Counted from the stretch's first letter, positions 1-12,330 are shown. The stretch: DNA of 64,000 bases from Okapia johnstoni (GCA_024291935.2 CM044306.1:20903001-20967000); one strand, 5' to 3'. The notes: generated from the sequence alone by a model not told the origin. Translations and numbers: made by a program.

Positions 1-44
<44 letters not shown>
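1..44. repeat. (AC)n microsatellite, cut by window start
   Basis: At least 22 AC units, likely longer to the left. CA-rich sequence recurs near 300-420. Confidence 0.97.
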
Positions 45-50
<6 letters not shown>

Positions 51-856
51 CACACTCACTCGTATACACGACCAGCTTCACGGGTCTGAGACCCATGCAA
101 CCACACAGAGCCTGCACTCAGAAGGGCCCACACCTGATTAATGCTCAGCTGTGTGTGTCTTGAAGTTCTTCATAATTTTTGAACACGAGGCCCAGCATTT
201 TCATTTTGGACAGGGCCCTGCAAGCTCTATAGCTGGTTCTTTAGGTATGCATCCTTAAGTACGTGCATTCACCAAATGTTAAGAAGCACAACAACAGTTA
301 TATCAGACCATATATACACTGTACATACATGCACACAAGTACAGATACATTACACACCCCACCCCACATCAAGCAACAGTCATCCCTTGTGCACACTCAC
401 TGTAGTGCACACACACAACCCAGAGGGCCGTGGACACTCACAGGTGATGCTCAGAGACCTGCAGCCCATTGGCACAGTTTGATCAACTTTTAACATTGGG
501 GGCAGCAGAGCAAAGCACTAGGGAACAGGCCTGGGGGGTGGGTTGGAGAAACAGGTTTATTTATTCTGTCCCCAACATCCCCAGCAGCTACAGCCAGCTT
601 CTCTCATCTGCCTGGGACCAGGAGCTGGGACCAAAAGAAAGGATGAGTGTGGAAAGTGGAGGGATCAGAAAAAAAGAAGAAAGTAAAGGAATGAAATGGG
701 GAGGGGGCAGGGCATGCATGGAGAGGGAGAGAGGACAGCAGGGCAGGAGGGAAGTCTCCAGGCAGTGAGCCTGATCAGAGGTCCCATCAGAGTTTGACAG
801 TCTGACAGACTGTCTGACCCATAAGACAGTCTTGGAGGGTCTTCCCTCTTGGTTAA
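45..856. other. Intergenic sequence, no gene seen
   Basis: CA-rich then purine-rich unique sequence. The only structure noted is a short palindrome at 796-814 (GACAGTCTG, A, CAGACTGTC), with a further GACAGTCT at 825. Confidence 0.6.
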
Positions 857-975
857 GACTTCCAGTGACTAAGACTCTGCGCTCCCGATGCAGGGGACCC
901 GGGCCACAACTAAAGATCCCAAATGTTGCAACTAAGACTTGGAACAGCCAAATAAATAATTAAAAAAAAAAAAAA
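857..975 (+). mobile_element. CHR-type SINE, internally deleted
   Basis: It has the CHR head (GACTTCC...AGTGACTAAGACTC), the GATGCAGGGGACCC segment, the GCAACTAAGACTTGG...CAGCCAAATAAATAA end and a poly(A) tail. The TTCGATCCCTGG box B part is missing. Confidence 0.8.
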
Positions 976-1985
976 GAAGGTCTTGGACTCAGAAAGTAAG
1001 AACAATGACTCTGACTTTCCCAAAAGTACAGCACACCCCACCTCACCCCAGAAGAGAGGCAGTTGTAAGCTTCCCCACCTCTGCTTCTCACCAGCCACCA
1101 GTCCTCGGGCAAAGCAGTTAACTTTTCAGCCCCAGCCCCCTCCTCACATCCTCATTGCAGGGTGGTCAGGTAGGCATTAACACTGTGCTCTCACCTCCTG
1201 GATTCTTCCCAGCACTGGACATCTTGTCTCCTTGTCAGGGCTTGCCATCCGATCCTGGGCTCAGAAACTCCCTTCTTCCCAGCCAGATGCAGATGTGGAC
1301 CTAGCCCAGCATCCTTTCAGGGACCATCAGCATCCCCAGGTTCTTTATGATCCCTCTGCACCTTCTCCCCGACAAGCCAGGAAGACCCCAAGACCTGAGA
1401 CTTTTTCTTCCTTTTCTACTTTCTGCCCCCAGCCTGACCTCCCTTACGTAAAGCTGCTCCATGCTCTCTGCCCTGAGATCCCAATAATCTGGTAGGTGGT
1501 GCCACACACCAAGGAGTTCACCTGGAAACACATCAGCTCTAAGGGGAGCCCACCATGCACTCGGCTCTCCCCATTACAGTCACCCCAGGGAAAGAGGAGC
1601 TGCCATCCAAATGGCACGTGAATAACCTCGGTTTCACTGAAATTCTTCCAAGAGCATAGGTCACTCAGACCCTCCACACACTCACACTCCCTCAATTTAC
1701 TGAGAAGGAAACAAAGGCATTGAACAATGAAAGGGTGGGGGCAAGCAACAGTTGTGGTCTGTGGGCTTTCTGATATGCAGCCCCTAGGAGACCAGACATA
1801 GCGTGATCCTTCCCCACTGTCCAGTCTCTCCAGTGGACAGATGCTTCCTATTCTCCAGGCCAGCCAGGGTTGGGGTTTGGTCATCAGAGGTCCCCCAGAA
1901 CAGGGAGGAGAGAGCAAAGCAGAGCATCTGGCCTGAGATTCCCATACCAGCTTCACCTTTCACCTTCTCTGACACCTCAACAAGT
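976..1985. other. Intergenic sequence, no gene seen
   Basis: Unique sequence. A 170-codon minus open frame runs through 1444-1956 but has no recognisable domain or codon signature. Confidence 0.6.
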
Positions 1986-2095
1986 ACTCTTTCCTTCCAA
2001 GCCTTAGTTTCCCCCATCTGAAAATGGGCACAATATTGTTCTAACAACTTTCCTAGAGTTGTTGGGAGAATTCCACTCAATGAGATCAGGAGGAT
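1985..2095 (+). mobile_element. MIR SINE fragment
   Basis: CCTTAGTTTCCCCCATCTGA followed by AAATGGG and GTTGTTGGGAGAATT matches the MIR core in sense orientation. Confidence 0.6.
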
Positions 2096-2249
2096 GGAGG
2101 AGCTCTCTGTGACCGCAAAGTGATAAGAAAATACAAACTTTCTTGGTATTGGTTCACTTAATGATTTCTAACTGGGAAATTCACACACAACAGGGGCCTC
2201 ATCTTGGTGGTGACCAGACATGAAAGCCTCCAGCCTAGACAGCAGTCTT

Positions 2250-2600
2250 TTTTTTTTTTTAGTTTATTTATTTTAAATGAAACAAAGATGAATATTTCTG
2301 ATGAGAAAAGGTACAATTCACAAAGAATAGACATCATAACCACAAACACACCTAACATTAGACACCTAACCACAAAGAAACAAAGATATATAAAGCAAAA
2401 TTCAGAAGAAATATAAGGAAAAAGAAAAAAAAATAATCATAGTGAGACATATTAACATTTCTCTGAGAATATTTTATTAAGTGCAGAAAAAATAAGAATA
2501 GAAGCATCCGGAATGATGTCATTAATAATTTAAATATAATAGACTTCTATTTAATTAATTATATTAATCTTATAGCCTACACAAATATATTTAAAATGCT
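2250..2600 (+). mobile_element. Old L1 ORF2 fragment, decayed
   Basis: Begins after a T12 run. The stretch AAAGATATATAAAGCAAA, then GAGACATTAACATTTCTCTG-like sequence with stops in all frames, resembles the L1 endonuclease region. AT-rich, no open frame. Confidence 0.55.
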
Positions 2601-4125
2601 GTATGTTATACATTCCTATTAGATAGACACCAGTCTCTGGGGAGGGTAGAGAGAGACTCTTCCCACGACAATCACTGGAATAATCTCTGCTGAATGCGTG
2701 GGTGCCTGCTTTGACCTTTTAAGGGTAATTTTTCCCCCGGAGATGTAGGGGTTTAGCACTCCTGACACATGAGAACAGAAGTCTCTTGCTTTGGCTACAG
2801 GGTGGGGGACGACACGGCCACACTTGTGGGCTCCCCATAGCCTTTGGTCCCCAACAGGCTGAACCCACTTCTGACCACAGTTCTTTCCAGGAAAGGAGGT
2901 TTCAACCACACTTAGCAGGTTACCAACTCCTGATTAGCTGGCCTAGGGGGAGCCTGGTACAGAAGAGATCAAAAGTGTTGGTGAAATCAATAGCAAATTT
3001 GGGGTCTTCCCACACCTTTGACTCATAAGCTTTCACTCTGCCCAAAAACCCCAGCACTGCAGAGATAGGCCCGGTCAGCCAGGCCCTGCTGTGAGAAGAG
3101 TGCTGGTCAAGGGCAAGGGTAAGGGTGCCCTTTCAGATCACTGCCCTGGGAGAGTCCCAGACAGTAAATAGATGACCCTGCCTTCCAATGCCCACCCCTG
3201 CCCCACCCAGGCACCCGGTCAAAGCTGTCCAGCTCTGACGCGGGCTCCTCTGCTAATAGATGCCGTTTCCATGGGAACTGAAACCCCCGTTTGTTTTCCC
3301 TCCCAGACACTCTGTAATTTCCCGCACGACCTATGCAACATCGGTATCGTAACCTTGTGGCGAGCTGCTCTTCCGAGGGTGTATCCAGAGCGGGCAGCTG
3401 AACTGACCCGAAGAGGTCACAACAAGCTCCCCCTGTCGACCCCAACACAGGAGGAGGGCCTCCAGTGGTTGTGGGCACCAGCCCCCACCCACCGCCCCGC
3501 TGCAGAGAGGCCCACAGAGCAGGCAAAGCCAGAGACTAGTCCTTGATCTTCCTGAGGGAGGCCTGGGGGGGTTGGTTAGGAGGGGGGCACCAACGGGGGC
3601 CCATTTCCAGTAAGACGTGGGAGGGAAGAAAAAGGTCTCAGTCTGGCAGGCAGGGCCCCGGTGATGGGTAACAGATGATTTCTAGCTGCAGGGGGAGGGG
3701 AGGTTGTGCTCACAGCAGTTGGATCATCAGCCTCTATTGTCTGAGCGAAAACAGAGTGGAGAGGGGGCACTCGGGGTGCTGAGAGGGTGAGGGTGACAGG
3801 TGGATGAGGCAGCGGGGAACTGGACGAGAAGAGGATGGACAACCGCCTGTCTCATAAAACGTTCTGCTCTCTGGCCCCCATTCCACTCAGGTTCGGATCC
3901 TGAGGAGGCAGGTCCGTCCCCTGTAGAGCCCTGAGAAGACCGCATCCCCGGGCCAGCACCTTGGCCACAGCCCCCGAGACACCCAGGGCCAAAGGACTCA
4001 GCTGAGCCCACTCGGACTCCTGGTCCCTGGAGGCCATGGCTCTGTCTCCTACCACTTGCAAGGGCAACAGGGAAAGTTCTCTCTGGGCCCCCAGGGGGCC
4101 CCCGGAAGAGGAGAATGAGCAAGGG
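2600..4125. other. Intergenic unique sequence
   Basis: No gene or repeat recognised. 3240-3480 has more CpG than its surroundings, and 3554-3600 is a G-run cluster. Confidence 0.55.
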
Positions 4126-4320
4126 CTGGAGTCTAGAAGCCTTTGAACTAGGCTCTTGACCTCACTCTCACTCCGAACATCCTCCTCAGCAAATGGGGCA
4201 TAATAGTAATAACGCCCACTCTCTCCCCTTCCAGGGCTGTGTTGTGGGCAAGGTGAGGAAACTTGGTGTGAAAGTACTCGACGCCCAGAGATCTTGTTAT
4301 TATTGTTATTATCACCTATG
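4125..4320 (+). mobile_element. MIR-like SINE fragment
   Basis: CCTCAGCAAATGGGGCATAA then TAGTAATAACG and GTGAGGA resemble the MIR core; a second TTATTATTGTTATTATCACC run follows. This accounts for the Asn and Tyr runs in the overlapping 245-codon minus open frame. Confidence 0.5.
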
Positions 4321-5825
4321 GGGAGAGTCCCACCCCACCCGGTTTCACCCCAGGCTCCCACCCCACTGCCCACCCCTTCCCGCAGAGCCCCCAGCCACAA
4401 GCCAAGGCGCTCAGGCCTCATTCCCCGATTCCTCAGTGGGGTCCACCAGGCAGGCCTCAGCCGTGGCCAGTGGCAGGAGTGCAGGGAGAAGAATGCTGGG
4501 AGGGAAACAGGATGTGGCCAGCAATGTCCTGTCCTCAGGCTGACAGCTGCTTTCCGGGGACCCCGTGGCTCGGGGAGCCCAGCCCTCACCCTCCTACCCT
4601 CAGCCGTGTGAGCTTGTCAAGGCCACGTCAGCTCAGGCCACCTCCCTACAGCACCGTGCGGTGAGCGACAGCGCTCAAACCACTGACCTGATTTTCTGCA
4701 AAAGGGAAAAGATAATAGGGTACTTCCATGTGGGCGGCACACACAATGGAAACTTTCTCTGTTTCCTTGACAGGAACCCAGCCCTGAGAGAGAGAGGGAG
4801 AGGCTGAAGTTTCTGTGCTAGGAGCTTCCTGCAGTCCAAAGCCAGGTGTTTACTTGCGGCAGGGACCTGAGTTCCTGGAGCCCTTCGGCAAGGGGCCAGA
4901 GCCTCAACGCCATCTAAGTCTCTCTGAAGCTTCTGGAGGGGAGCTACGCTCCAGCAGAGTGGGGCCGTGGACCAGGCCCCTACAGACCACCAGCTCCCCC
5001 ACCCCGCTCTGGCTCTGTGCTGGGCCCCCACAAAGGGATTCAGAAGCGCTCCATCTCCCCTCCCCAAAGGATCCCTCAGGTCCTGGGTAGACATGTTTGC
5101 TAAATGAACAAGTATCTCTAATCCCTGTACTTTCTCTACACCCAGGGTCCCATGCGCCTCAAAAGTATCTTGGGGCCAGATCCTGCCATCCGTAAGGACT
5201 GGGGTCTTCTCAGGGTAAGTTCTCAAGGATGGGTAACTGTCCTTATTATCTATCAATCATCCTTACAGGCAGCCGCCTTCCTCTGGGCCTGGGACAGCGC
5301 GCAGAGGAGCTGCTGAGTGGACGGGTTGGTTACCCACCAACATGTGGTCTTAGAGATGCATCAGAGCAGAAGGGACACCCGAGGTCACAGGCCAGCTCCT
5401 TCCGGACAAGCCTAAGGCCTGAAGTGTCCTTAGCCCTCACTCCCAGTTTTCCACCCTCACTACTCAAGCTGCTGGTCCTGAACCCAGGAGCTTATAAGAA
5501 ATGCAGAGGCCCAGCACCTTGGAATGGTCAATTGCAGGCAGGGGCAGACACAGACACCAGAAACCACTGCCATCACAGCCACCAGGTCCAGAGCCCCACA
5601 CTACATTCTACATCCGTAATGGCGAGAAGACAAACGGGATGTCCTTCTCCCTAACCTGAAACCACAAGCTCGTGATCGCTCACAGCAGCATCTCGACAAA
5701 AAACTCCAGACTTCTGGGGGAGGCAGAGAAGGAGGGCTGAAGGCAGAGAGGACAGGACTCAGGCATGTTAGCACAACCTAAACCAGCGGACGCTGGGAAG
5801 GCAGGCTCTACTTTCACCACTTCAT
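4320..5825. other. Intergenic unique sequence
   Basis: C-rich, no gene or repeat recognised. Open frames of 90-193 codons occur on both strands and overlap one another, as expected for GC-rich non-coding DNA. Confidence 0.55.
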
Positions 5826-5835
5826 ACTATCAAAG

Positions 5836-6049
5836 TGAAGTGAAAGTGTTAGTCACACAGTCATGTACGACTCTGCGACTCCATGGACTGTAGCCTGCCA
5901 GGCTCCTCTGTTTATGGAATTCTCTAGCCAAGAGTACTGAAGTGGGTTGCCATGCCCTTCTCCAGGGGATCTTCCAAGCCCAAGTATCGAACCCAGGTGT
6001 CCTGCATTGCAGGCAGATTCTTTACCATGTGAGCCACCAGGGAAGCCTC
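5836..6049 (-). mobile_element. Bov-tA SINE with target-site duplication
   Basis: On the minus strand it runs from GGCTTCCCTGGTGGCTCACA to the GCAGAGTCGTACATGACTG end. A 9-base direct repeat CTATCAAAG flanks it (5827-5835 and about 6050-6058). Confidence 0.92.
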
Positions 6050-6327
6050 CTATCAAAGGAGGATAGAATGGAGACTGATTGAGTGACTCTCCTGTATCTA
6101 CAAGATTTTATATTTATATTTAAATGCAATCAGTGTTCCCCACAGGACCTTTTATCCTTACTGGCTTTGTCATTCCTGAATTCTTTGTCTGACTGGTCTC
6201 TCAATTGGCTGGCTTTGGTTTTCAAGATATTTTTATTTCAACAAGGACTCATAGAATTACATTCCATGATTTCTTTTATGTTTGATAATGTCTCTTTGTA
6301 ACCATTAGAAATAAAAGCAGCTTTAAA

Positions 6328-6536
6328 GGGCTTCTGTAGTGGCTCAGACAATAAAGAATCTGCAATGCAGAGGACTCTGGTTGGATCCCTGGGTGGGGAA
6401 GATCCCCTGGAGGAAGGCATGGCTACCCACTCCAATATTCTTGCCTGGACAGTTCTATGGGCAGAGAAGCCTAGCAGGCTATCATCCATGAGATGCCAAA
6501 GAGTCAGACATGACTTAGCGACTAACACTTGTAACA
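6328..6536 (+). mobile_element. Bov-tA SINE
   Basis: GGGCTTCTGTAGTGGCTCAG head, GGATCCCTGGGTGGGGAAGA middle, AAAGAGTCAGACATGACTTA end. Confidence 0.92.
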
Positions 6537-6960
6537 CTTGCCAGGTAAAAAATAAGAAAGAAATACAGATGCTCAGGCCCCAGACCTTTAAATCAATATC
6601 CACCTTTTGACAAGATCCCTAGTTGATCCCTCAGCCCAGGCATAGGACTCCTAGGAGTTACGTTTTGCCCACAGAGCTGCAGAACCCAGGACAGGGTACA
6701 GCCAGCCCATCCAAGTCACCACTGCTTTCCTCTCCCAGCCAAGAAAGTCAGATGAGGTTGACGTGGTTGTTACCTCAGAGGGTCCTAGCTGTCCGTGTGG
6801 AAGATGGGCAGGAAACGACAACCCCATCCTGGGCGTGGAGAACCTGCAGGCTCTCTCCTGCCTCTCACCCCACCTTCTTCCATCTTCCAGACTTTGCCCT
6901 TCTTAAATCAAGGGGCAGCCAAAGGGAAAAAATGAAGGATGTTTTAGACTTAAATTTCCC

Positions 6961-7070
6961 AGGACGTCCATTGGCTAAGACTCCATGCTTCCACTGTATG
7001 GGGCATGGGTTCAATCCCTGATCAGGGAACTAAGATCCTGCACGCTGCATGGTGCGGCCAAAAAACTTAC
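6961..7070 (+). mobile_element. CHR-type SINE
   Basis: GTCCATTGGCTAAGACTCCA, GGGTTCAATCCCTGATCAGG and GTGCGGCCAAAAAAC are CHR landmarks in order. Confidence 0.85.
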
Positions 7071-7246
7071 ATAAATCAATCGAGGGGCAGTGGTGGGCAG
7101 TGGACTACACGCAGGTTGTCATCTGGCCTGACCTAAACTTTTAAGGACTTTTGGTTCACCCTCTTTCTAGCAGCCGATAAACAAAGGTTTCAGTTTCACC
7201 TGCCCCTTGGCTTGCGTCCCTTGGTTAGCCCTATTCCAGACACCAG

Positions 7247-7473
7247 TGCATGCGTGTATGTATGTGCACTCAGTTGTGTCCCACTCCTTGCAACCCCATG
7301 GACTATAGCCCACCAGGCTCCTCTGTCCATGGGATTCTCCAGACAAGAATACTGAAGCAGGTTGCCATTTCCTTCTCCAGGGGATGTTCCTGACACAGGG
7401 ATCAAACCCACGTCTCTTGTGTCTCCTGCACTGGCATGTGGGTTCTTAACCAACTGAGCCACCAGGGAAGCCC
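7247..7473 (-). mobile_element. Bov-tA SINE
   Basis: Ends on the + strand with GAGCCACCAGGGAAGCCC; inside are CCATGGACTATAGCCCACCA and CTTCTCCAGGGGATG. Confidence 0.92.
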
Positions 7474-8049
7474 TCCAGATCCCAGACTAGAGCCCACATT
7501 TGGGCCTCTGATCCCTGCAGGCAATCGGCACTCCAGCTGAGGCCCAGCCGGCTTCAGGGAGGGGAGCTGTGTTGGGAAGAAAGCAGTTTGGCTGAACCGG
7601 AAAGCCAGTAACAGCTATCAACACCCCTAGGGTGTGAATATCATTGATTCATTTATTGCTGTAACATCCTAGTGCGAATTAGCTGTTGGCTCTTCTTCAG
7701 CTGGCTGGCAGAGAGTGGGATGGGACATCTGGACTGTCTGAGTTTTGATAGAGGAAGCGGCCTCAGGAAGGAGAATGCACTGGTCCGGTTAGTTTCCACC
7801 TCTCCCGCCCTGCTCCGTCTGGCACTACTCACTCCTAGGGCAAAGGATGCAGGGGAAGTCTCCACTCCCCACAGACGTCTGCACCTGTGGGTGAAACTAC
7901 CAGGTTCCTGTTTTATGCCGTCTCCTGGCCTGGGATTCTGAGGATTCAGTGAGGAGGGGCATTGCCTCCATCTACCCATGGGTCTCCCGCCTCAGAGCAC
8001 TGCTTTTAAGGCAGTCATCATATTTCCCATGAGGAGGGGAGGGAGGGAG
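7474..8049. other. Intergenic unique sequence
   Basis: No gene or repeat recognised. Confidence 0.55.
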
Positions 8050-8290
8050 GAGGAAAACTGACATTTAAGGGATTCATTATGGGTTGGTCACATGCTAACT
8101 GTGTAATTAGCAGCTCATTCAGGTCTAACAACACTGTGAGTTGGTACTGCTATTGTTCCCATTTTACAGTCAAAGAAACTGAGGCTGGAAGAGGTTAATA
8201 ATGTGGCCAAGGGCATCCAGCTAATAAGTGGCTGAGCTAGGATTAGAACCAAGAGGTTCCATCACTGGCCAGGTCCAGAGAGGTGAGACT
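8050..8290 (-). mobile_element. MIR SINE
   Basis: CCCATTTTACAGTCAAAGAA followed by ACTGAGGCTGGAAGAGG, CAGCTAATAAGTGGCTGAGC and TTAGAACCAAG is the antisense MIR core. Confidence 0.85.
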
Positions 8291-8784
8291 GTGAATTGGT
8301 TTGCTCTTCCTCCAAGACCAGCTGAAGGAGGTGGGGGCGCTAACATCTCCCTCTTCATCCTGAAGGCTCTCTTCCTCCTGTCTCTCCTCCTGAAGAAAGC
8401 TAACAAAAGGGTAGGGAAGATGCCAAGCCAGTCCATGGAGTACAGGCTGGGGACCTGGATTCCTGCCCCTTTTCTGGACCCAGTGACTGAGCCAGCATTA
8501 GCCTGGGGCCAGGGTTCCCTGGGCCCCTCGTGTTAATTCCTGGCCTGTCACTCCCGCTAGGACTGTCACTTTCCAAGGCCTATCTGCCTCTGGTGCTCCA
8601 GCGGGCACAGACCTGGGGCAGGGGGAGGATCCAGCTGGGCCTGGCAAGGGGCCAGGGCTCCCTCCAACCAGGGCAGGTGGGCACAGCATGAGAAGGGACA
8701 GCCGCAGCCTCTCCAGGCTGAGTTGTCAGCAGCCCGGAATAGCTGATCCCCCCTCCCCTGAACTATGCCAACCCCACATTTAGG

Positions 8785-8960
8785 AAACAAATATTTATTG
8801 AATATGTCATCACATTTTGCCATGAGCAGCAGTTGCTGTGATTCTACCTCTCTTTGAGGAAACTGAGGCCCAGAGAGGCCCATGCACACAAAGTCTCATG
8901 GCCAGTGAGGGTACTGAAGCTGAGAGGCAAGTCCAGGCCTCTCTGGTCCCTCTCTCTCTG
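8785..8960 (-). mobile_element. MIR SINE
   Basis: GAGGAAACTGAGGCCCAGAG and the following GGCCAGTGAGGGTAC match antisense MIR. Confidence 0.75.
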
Positions 8961-9000
8961 GCCTGATACCAGAACCTCCATCCTTTAAAAGTGAGACTTG

Positions 9001-9220
9001 AGGATTTCCCTGGTGGGCCAGCGGTTAAGGTTTTACCTTCCAATGCAGGAGGTGCAACTTTGACCTCGGGTCAGGGAGCTAAGATTCCACGTGCCTTGCG
9101 GCTAAAAAGCCAAAACATAAAATAGCAATCTTGTAAGAAATTTAATAGACTTTAAAATGGCCCTCATCAAAAAAAGAAAGAAAAATCTTTTTTAAAAACT
9201 AAAAAAAAAAAATTTTTTTT
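9001..9220 (+). mobile_element. CHR-type SINE with AT-rich tail
   Basis: ATTTCCCTGGTGGGCCAGCG head, CAATGCAGGAGGTGC, CAGGGAGCTAAGATTCC, GCGGCTAAAAAGCCAAAACA, then an A/T-rich tail to about 9220. Confidence 0.85.
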
Positions 9221-9389
9221 AATTAAAGTGAGACTTGATTTTGGAGACCAGAAGCAGAGTCTCTGTGCTCCCAAGTCCTCCAGCCACTTGCCTGTGGTCA
9301 GTGATGCCCTGGGCCTGACTCCTGCACTGCCCTGAAGCCTGGAGGGTCTCACCACAGGGCAGAGGCAGCTGGGAAGGTATAAAGAGGAG

Positions 9390-9860
9390 GCCGCCAGCCA
9401 CGTTATTATCCTTCCTCTGCTCAAAAGCCTCCCAAAGCTGTCTAGCACCTGCTCAATGAAGGCATGCTTCCCACACAAGCCCTCCTCAATTACCTCCACA
9501 GTCTCAGTGCCCCCATGACTTTCAGCCAGTTCTCTTGTTTCACCTAAACTGGATTGATCTGTGTTTCCCCCAGGAGACCTGAATTTCCCTCTCCCTCCAC
9601 CTCTGCACATGCTCTTTCTTCCCCCTGAAGACCCCTCCCAGTCATCGCCACCTGCCAGAATCCCATGTCTCCTGTGTGGCCCATTACAGACGTCACTTCC
9701 TCCAAGTACCCTTTTAATGTGAACTCGTCCCCTTCACAGGGATTTCTAAAGAACATCTCACTCCCCCAGGCTATTATGAGCTCCTGAGTGCAGAGTCCTG
9801 CCTTGTGGTATCCGTCACGGGGCCAGCTCTGTGCAGGGGCCTAACGGACTTGGTGGAACT
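9390..9860 (+). mobile_element. L2 LINE 3' fragment
   Basis: CTCAAAAGCCTCCCAAAGCT, GACGTCACTTCCTCCAAGTA and a GAGCTCCTGAGTGCAGAGTC end resemble the L2 3' region in sense orientation. Confidence 0.55.
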
Positions 9861-10136
9861 GATCACCAGAGCCTCTCTCGGAAGCAAGCCTTGCACCTAG
9901 AGAGGCCTGGGGTGGCTCAAAGTGAGACTCAGACTTCCTGGGGTGCAGGGTTTTCTTGAGCAGGGCTCACCCCTCTCCTGGGCTGCTTAGAGGTGCCAGC
10001 TCTGTCACCAGGAATCAGGAGAGATCTGGGAACAGCGTTCGAAGCCAAGGAATGTCCCACCCATAGCATCTGGAGCCACTTCCTTCCTGGAAGGAGAAGA
10101 AAGGAGAAAGAGGAGATCCAGCCTCCCCCGACAGGG

Positions 10137-10138
<2 letters not shown>
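9861..10138. other. Intergenic unique sequence
   Basis: No feature recognised. Confidence 0.5.

Positions 10139-10189
<51 letters not shown>
10139..10189. repeat. (GT)25 microsatellite
   Basis: 51 bases of pure GT. It gives rise to spurious Cys-Val and Thr-His open frames on the two strands. Confidence 0.98.
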
Positions 10190-10190
<1 letters not shown>

Positions 10191-11180
10191 AGAGAGCTGG
10201 GCTCCAGGTGGGAAAGGAGGCTGCCAGGAGACAATCAGGGGCCCTGGAGACCCCTCTCTCCCTTCTCTCTGTTCCTTCCAGCCTCCTCTGTGAATCCCAG
10301 ACTTTCGTCCTCCACCCTTTTTCTCTCGCTTTCCCCACCTCCGCCTCCCCCATCTCTCACTCCTTTATTGCCATGACCACCACTCCCCTGGACTTCACTG
10401 CAGAAAGACCACGCATGACTCTGAATTTCCGCCCCTTATCTCACCATCCCAGGCCTTCCTAACAGTCTGCCAATGCCTCTCCACCCCTTCCCTCCTCCAG
10501 CTCTCCCCCTCCCTGAGCTCTCCCGCCTCTTGACTGTGTTCCTGTGATTCCCTTAGCCCACAGTGACCTTCTCCACCCCACCCCGTGCTCTCCATCTCAC
10601 CCTGTACATGACTTGCCTCTCCTCCAAGGTCCCCTCGGATGGCACTGCCTGGCTCCCAGGTCAGAATACATCACCCTCTTCCCTAGGCTCCCACCCACCC
10701 AGTGCTCACTACACTCTGCCCTGGATAGAAATAGTATTATTAAAATAATAGTAATAAAAGTCTTTGTTTATCCGCAAATCCTCTTCCCCTTCCATAGTAC
10801 AGAGTTGACCCTGGGAAGTGGTTCCTTCCTGGGGGAATTTCTCTCCCAATCCTCATGGCATTAACGTAAGGCAGTACAAGGAATTCTCACCAAGAGACTG
10901 CGAGAGGAAGAGACTGTTAAGAAGTTGTTGCACCTTCTCAGTGGAGCCACGTCTCTTCCCTATCTACTGCCTGGATGCCAATGGCCTAAATGTTCCTGGA
11001 AGCCACATGTTTAAAAGGGCAGTGCTGTCAGCAAGGTTTCTGGATGAGGCCCTCTGCCAATCTGGCATTTCTTAAGACCATTACAGGAGCAAGAAACAAA
11101 TTTCTATTGTCTCTAGCTCATTACACATTCTGGGCTATTTGTTACACCAGTTAACCTATCCTGACCAATGCAAGTCACTG
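10190..11180. other. Intergenic sequence, mostly unrecognised
   Basis: 10260-10730 is C/T-rich and faintly L2-like; 10726-10760 is a short ATTATTAAAATAATAGTAAT low-complexity run. No gene seen. Confidence 0.45.
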
Positions 11181-11184
11181 CCAT

Positions 11185-11395
11185 TTTACTGAGAACTTAC
11201 TATATGCCAAGAACAATAAATGCTTTCACAGTCTTTGTCTCAGTTAATCCTCACAGCACTTCTACAAGGGAGCTACATTTAAGTCCCCGTTCTACAGATA
11301 AGAAAATGAGGCTTGGAGAGGTTAAGAAACCTGGTCACGGTTCCCCAGTTAGTAAGCTGCATTCTAACCAGAACCAGAGCGCAGAGCCACCGATG
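11185..11395 (-). mobile_element. MIR SINE
   Basis: CTTACTATATGCCAAG, CAGTTAATCCTCACAGCACT, GAAAATGAGGCTTGGAGAGG and CAGTTAGTAAGCTGC are antisense MIR landmarks in order. Confidence 0.85.
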
Positions 11396-12059
11396 AGTTT
11401 GGTACACAGCAGATATTGGGCCCTTGATTATTGTCACTGGGAAGGTCCAAGTGGGGTCCTGATCACACTTGCCCCCCTGCAGAGACAAATGTCACCCACA
11501 CCAGATGATTTTAAATGTGATTGCTTTTTAGCTCCCATCTTCTGAACATGCAAGGTCCCACACAGAATGGAGGGCACATCACAGATGTCACTCAGATCAT
11601 TTCAGAAGCCCTGCCAGGCGGGTATTTTGTGGATCTGGAATTGGGCTCTGGGAAGCTAAGGAACCTGCCCCAGCGGCCCCATGTGGAAAGAGCGAGGTCT
11701 GTTGAGTCCTCACCTCCACCCCCTGATCCACGCCTCTGCCTTATCAGGGGAGGGGTGGGGGCAGAGGAGCACGTGCGGTGTGTGCGTGCACATGTCCTGC
11801 GTGCATCAATGTTTCACCACCTTCCATCACTCAGTCTGGTTTTCATTTGTGCAGGGAGGCGGGTGGGGTCTGACAGAAGCATGGCAGGAAAGAGAATGCC
11901 TCAGGCTGAGGGAATAAAAGATCAGAGTCCACAGAAACTGTAGCTGTCATGGGTAACCCGCTGGCTTCATCCAGGAGGAAAGGGGCCCAAAGAAACAGAC
12001 TTGCTCAGTGAGTTGGGATTAAAATCTGCACTTCTAAAACCCCACCAGCTCTCTTTGAC
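11396..12059. other. Intergenic unique sequence
   Basis: No gene or repeat recognised. Confidence 0.5.
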
Positions 12060-12330
12060 CAAGCCCTCTGCCTCAAAGCAGGAAGGAGCTAGAGCACCCA
12101 CTGTTACAGGTCTCAGGGATCACCTCCTGTTACAGGGATCACCTCCTCCAGGCAGCCTTCCTTAGCATCTCTACCACTCTCCTGCACCACGGTGGTTTAT
12201 TCGCCCACTAGACTGGGAGAGGGCAGAAACAATTCTGCTTTTGTCACTGGTGCCTCTCCAGACCTCATGAGACCTGGCACATGGTAGGCACCCGATAAAT
12301 GTCTGTGGAATTCAATGTCCAAATGAACGC
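12060..12330 (+). mobile_element. L2 LINE 3' end
   Basis: CACCTCCTCCAGGCAGCCTT, CCACTAGACTGGGAGAGGGC and CCTGGCACATGGTAGGCACC then CGATAAATGT are the L2 terminal sequence. A 14-base stretch, CAGGGATCACCTCC, occurs twice in tandem near 12114-12150. Confidence 0.75.

Noticed and set aside
1444..1956. 170-codon minus open frame
   Set aside because: No recognisable domain, no splice or promoter context, and overlapping frames on both strands.
3852..4589. 245-codon minus open frame, the longest non-TNS4, non-repeat frame
   Set aside because: It crosses a MIR-like repeat that supplies its Asn and Tyr runs, shows no known domain, overlaps open frames on the + strand and has no sign of codon constraint. 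GC-rich DNA makes such frames by chance.
4675..5256. 193-codon minus open frame
   Set aside because: No domain; overlapping frames on the + strand. Treated as non-coding.
10015..10353. Frames with long Cys-Val or Thr-His runs
   Set aside because: Pure translation of the (GT)25 microsatellite.
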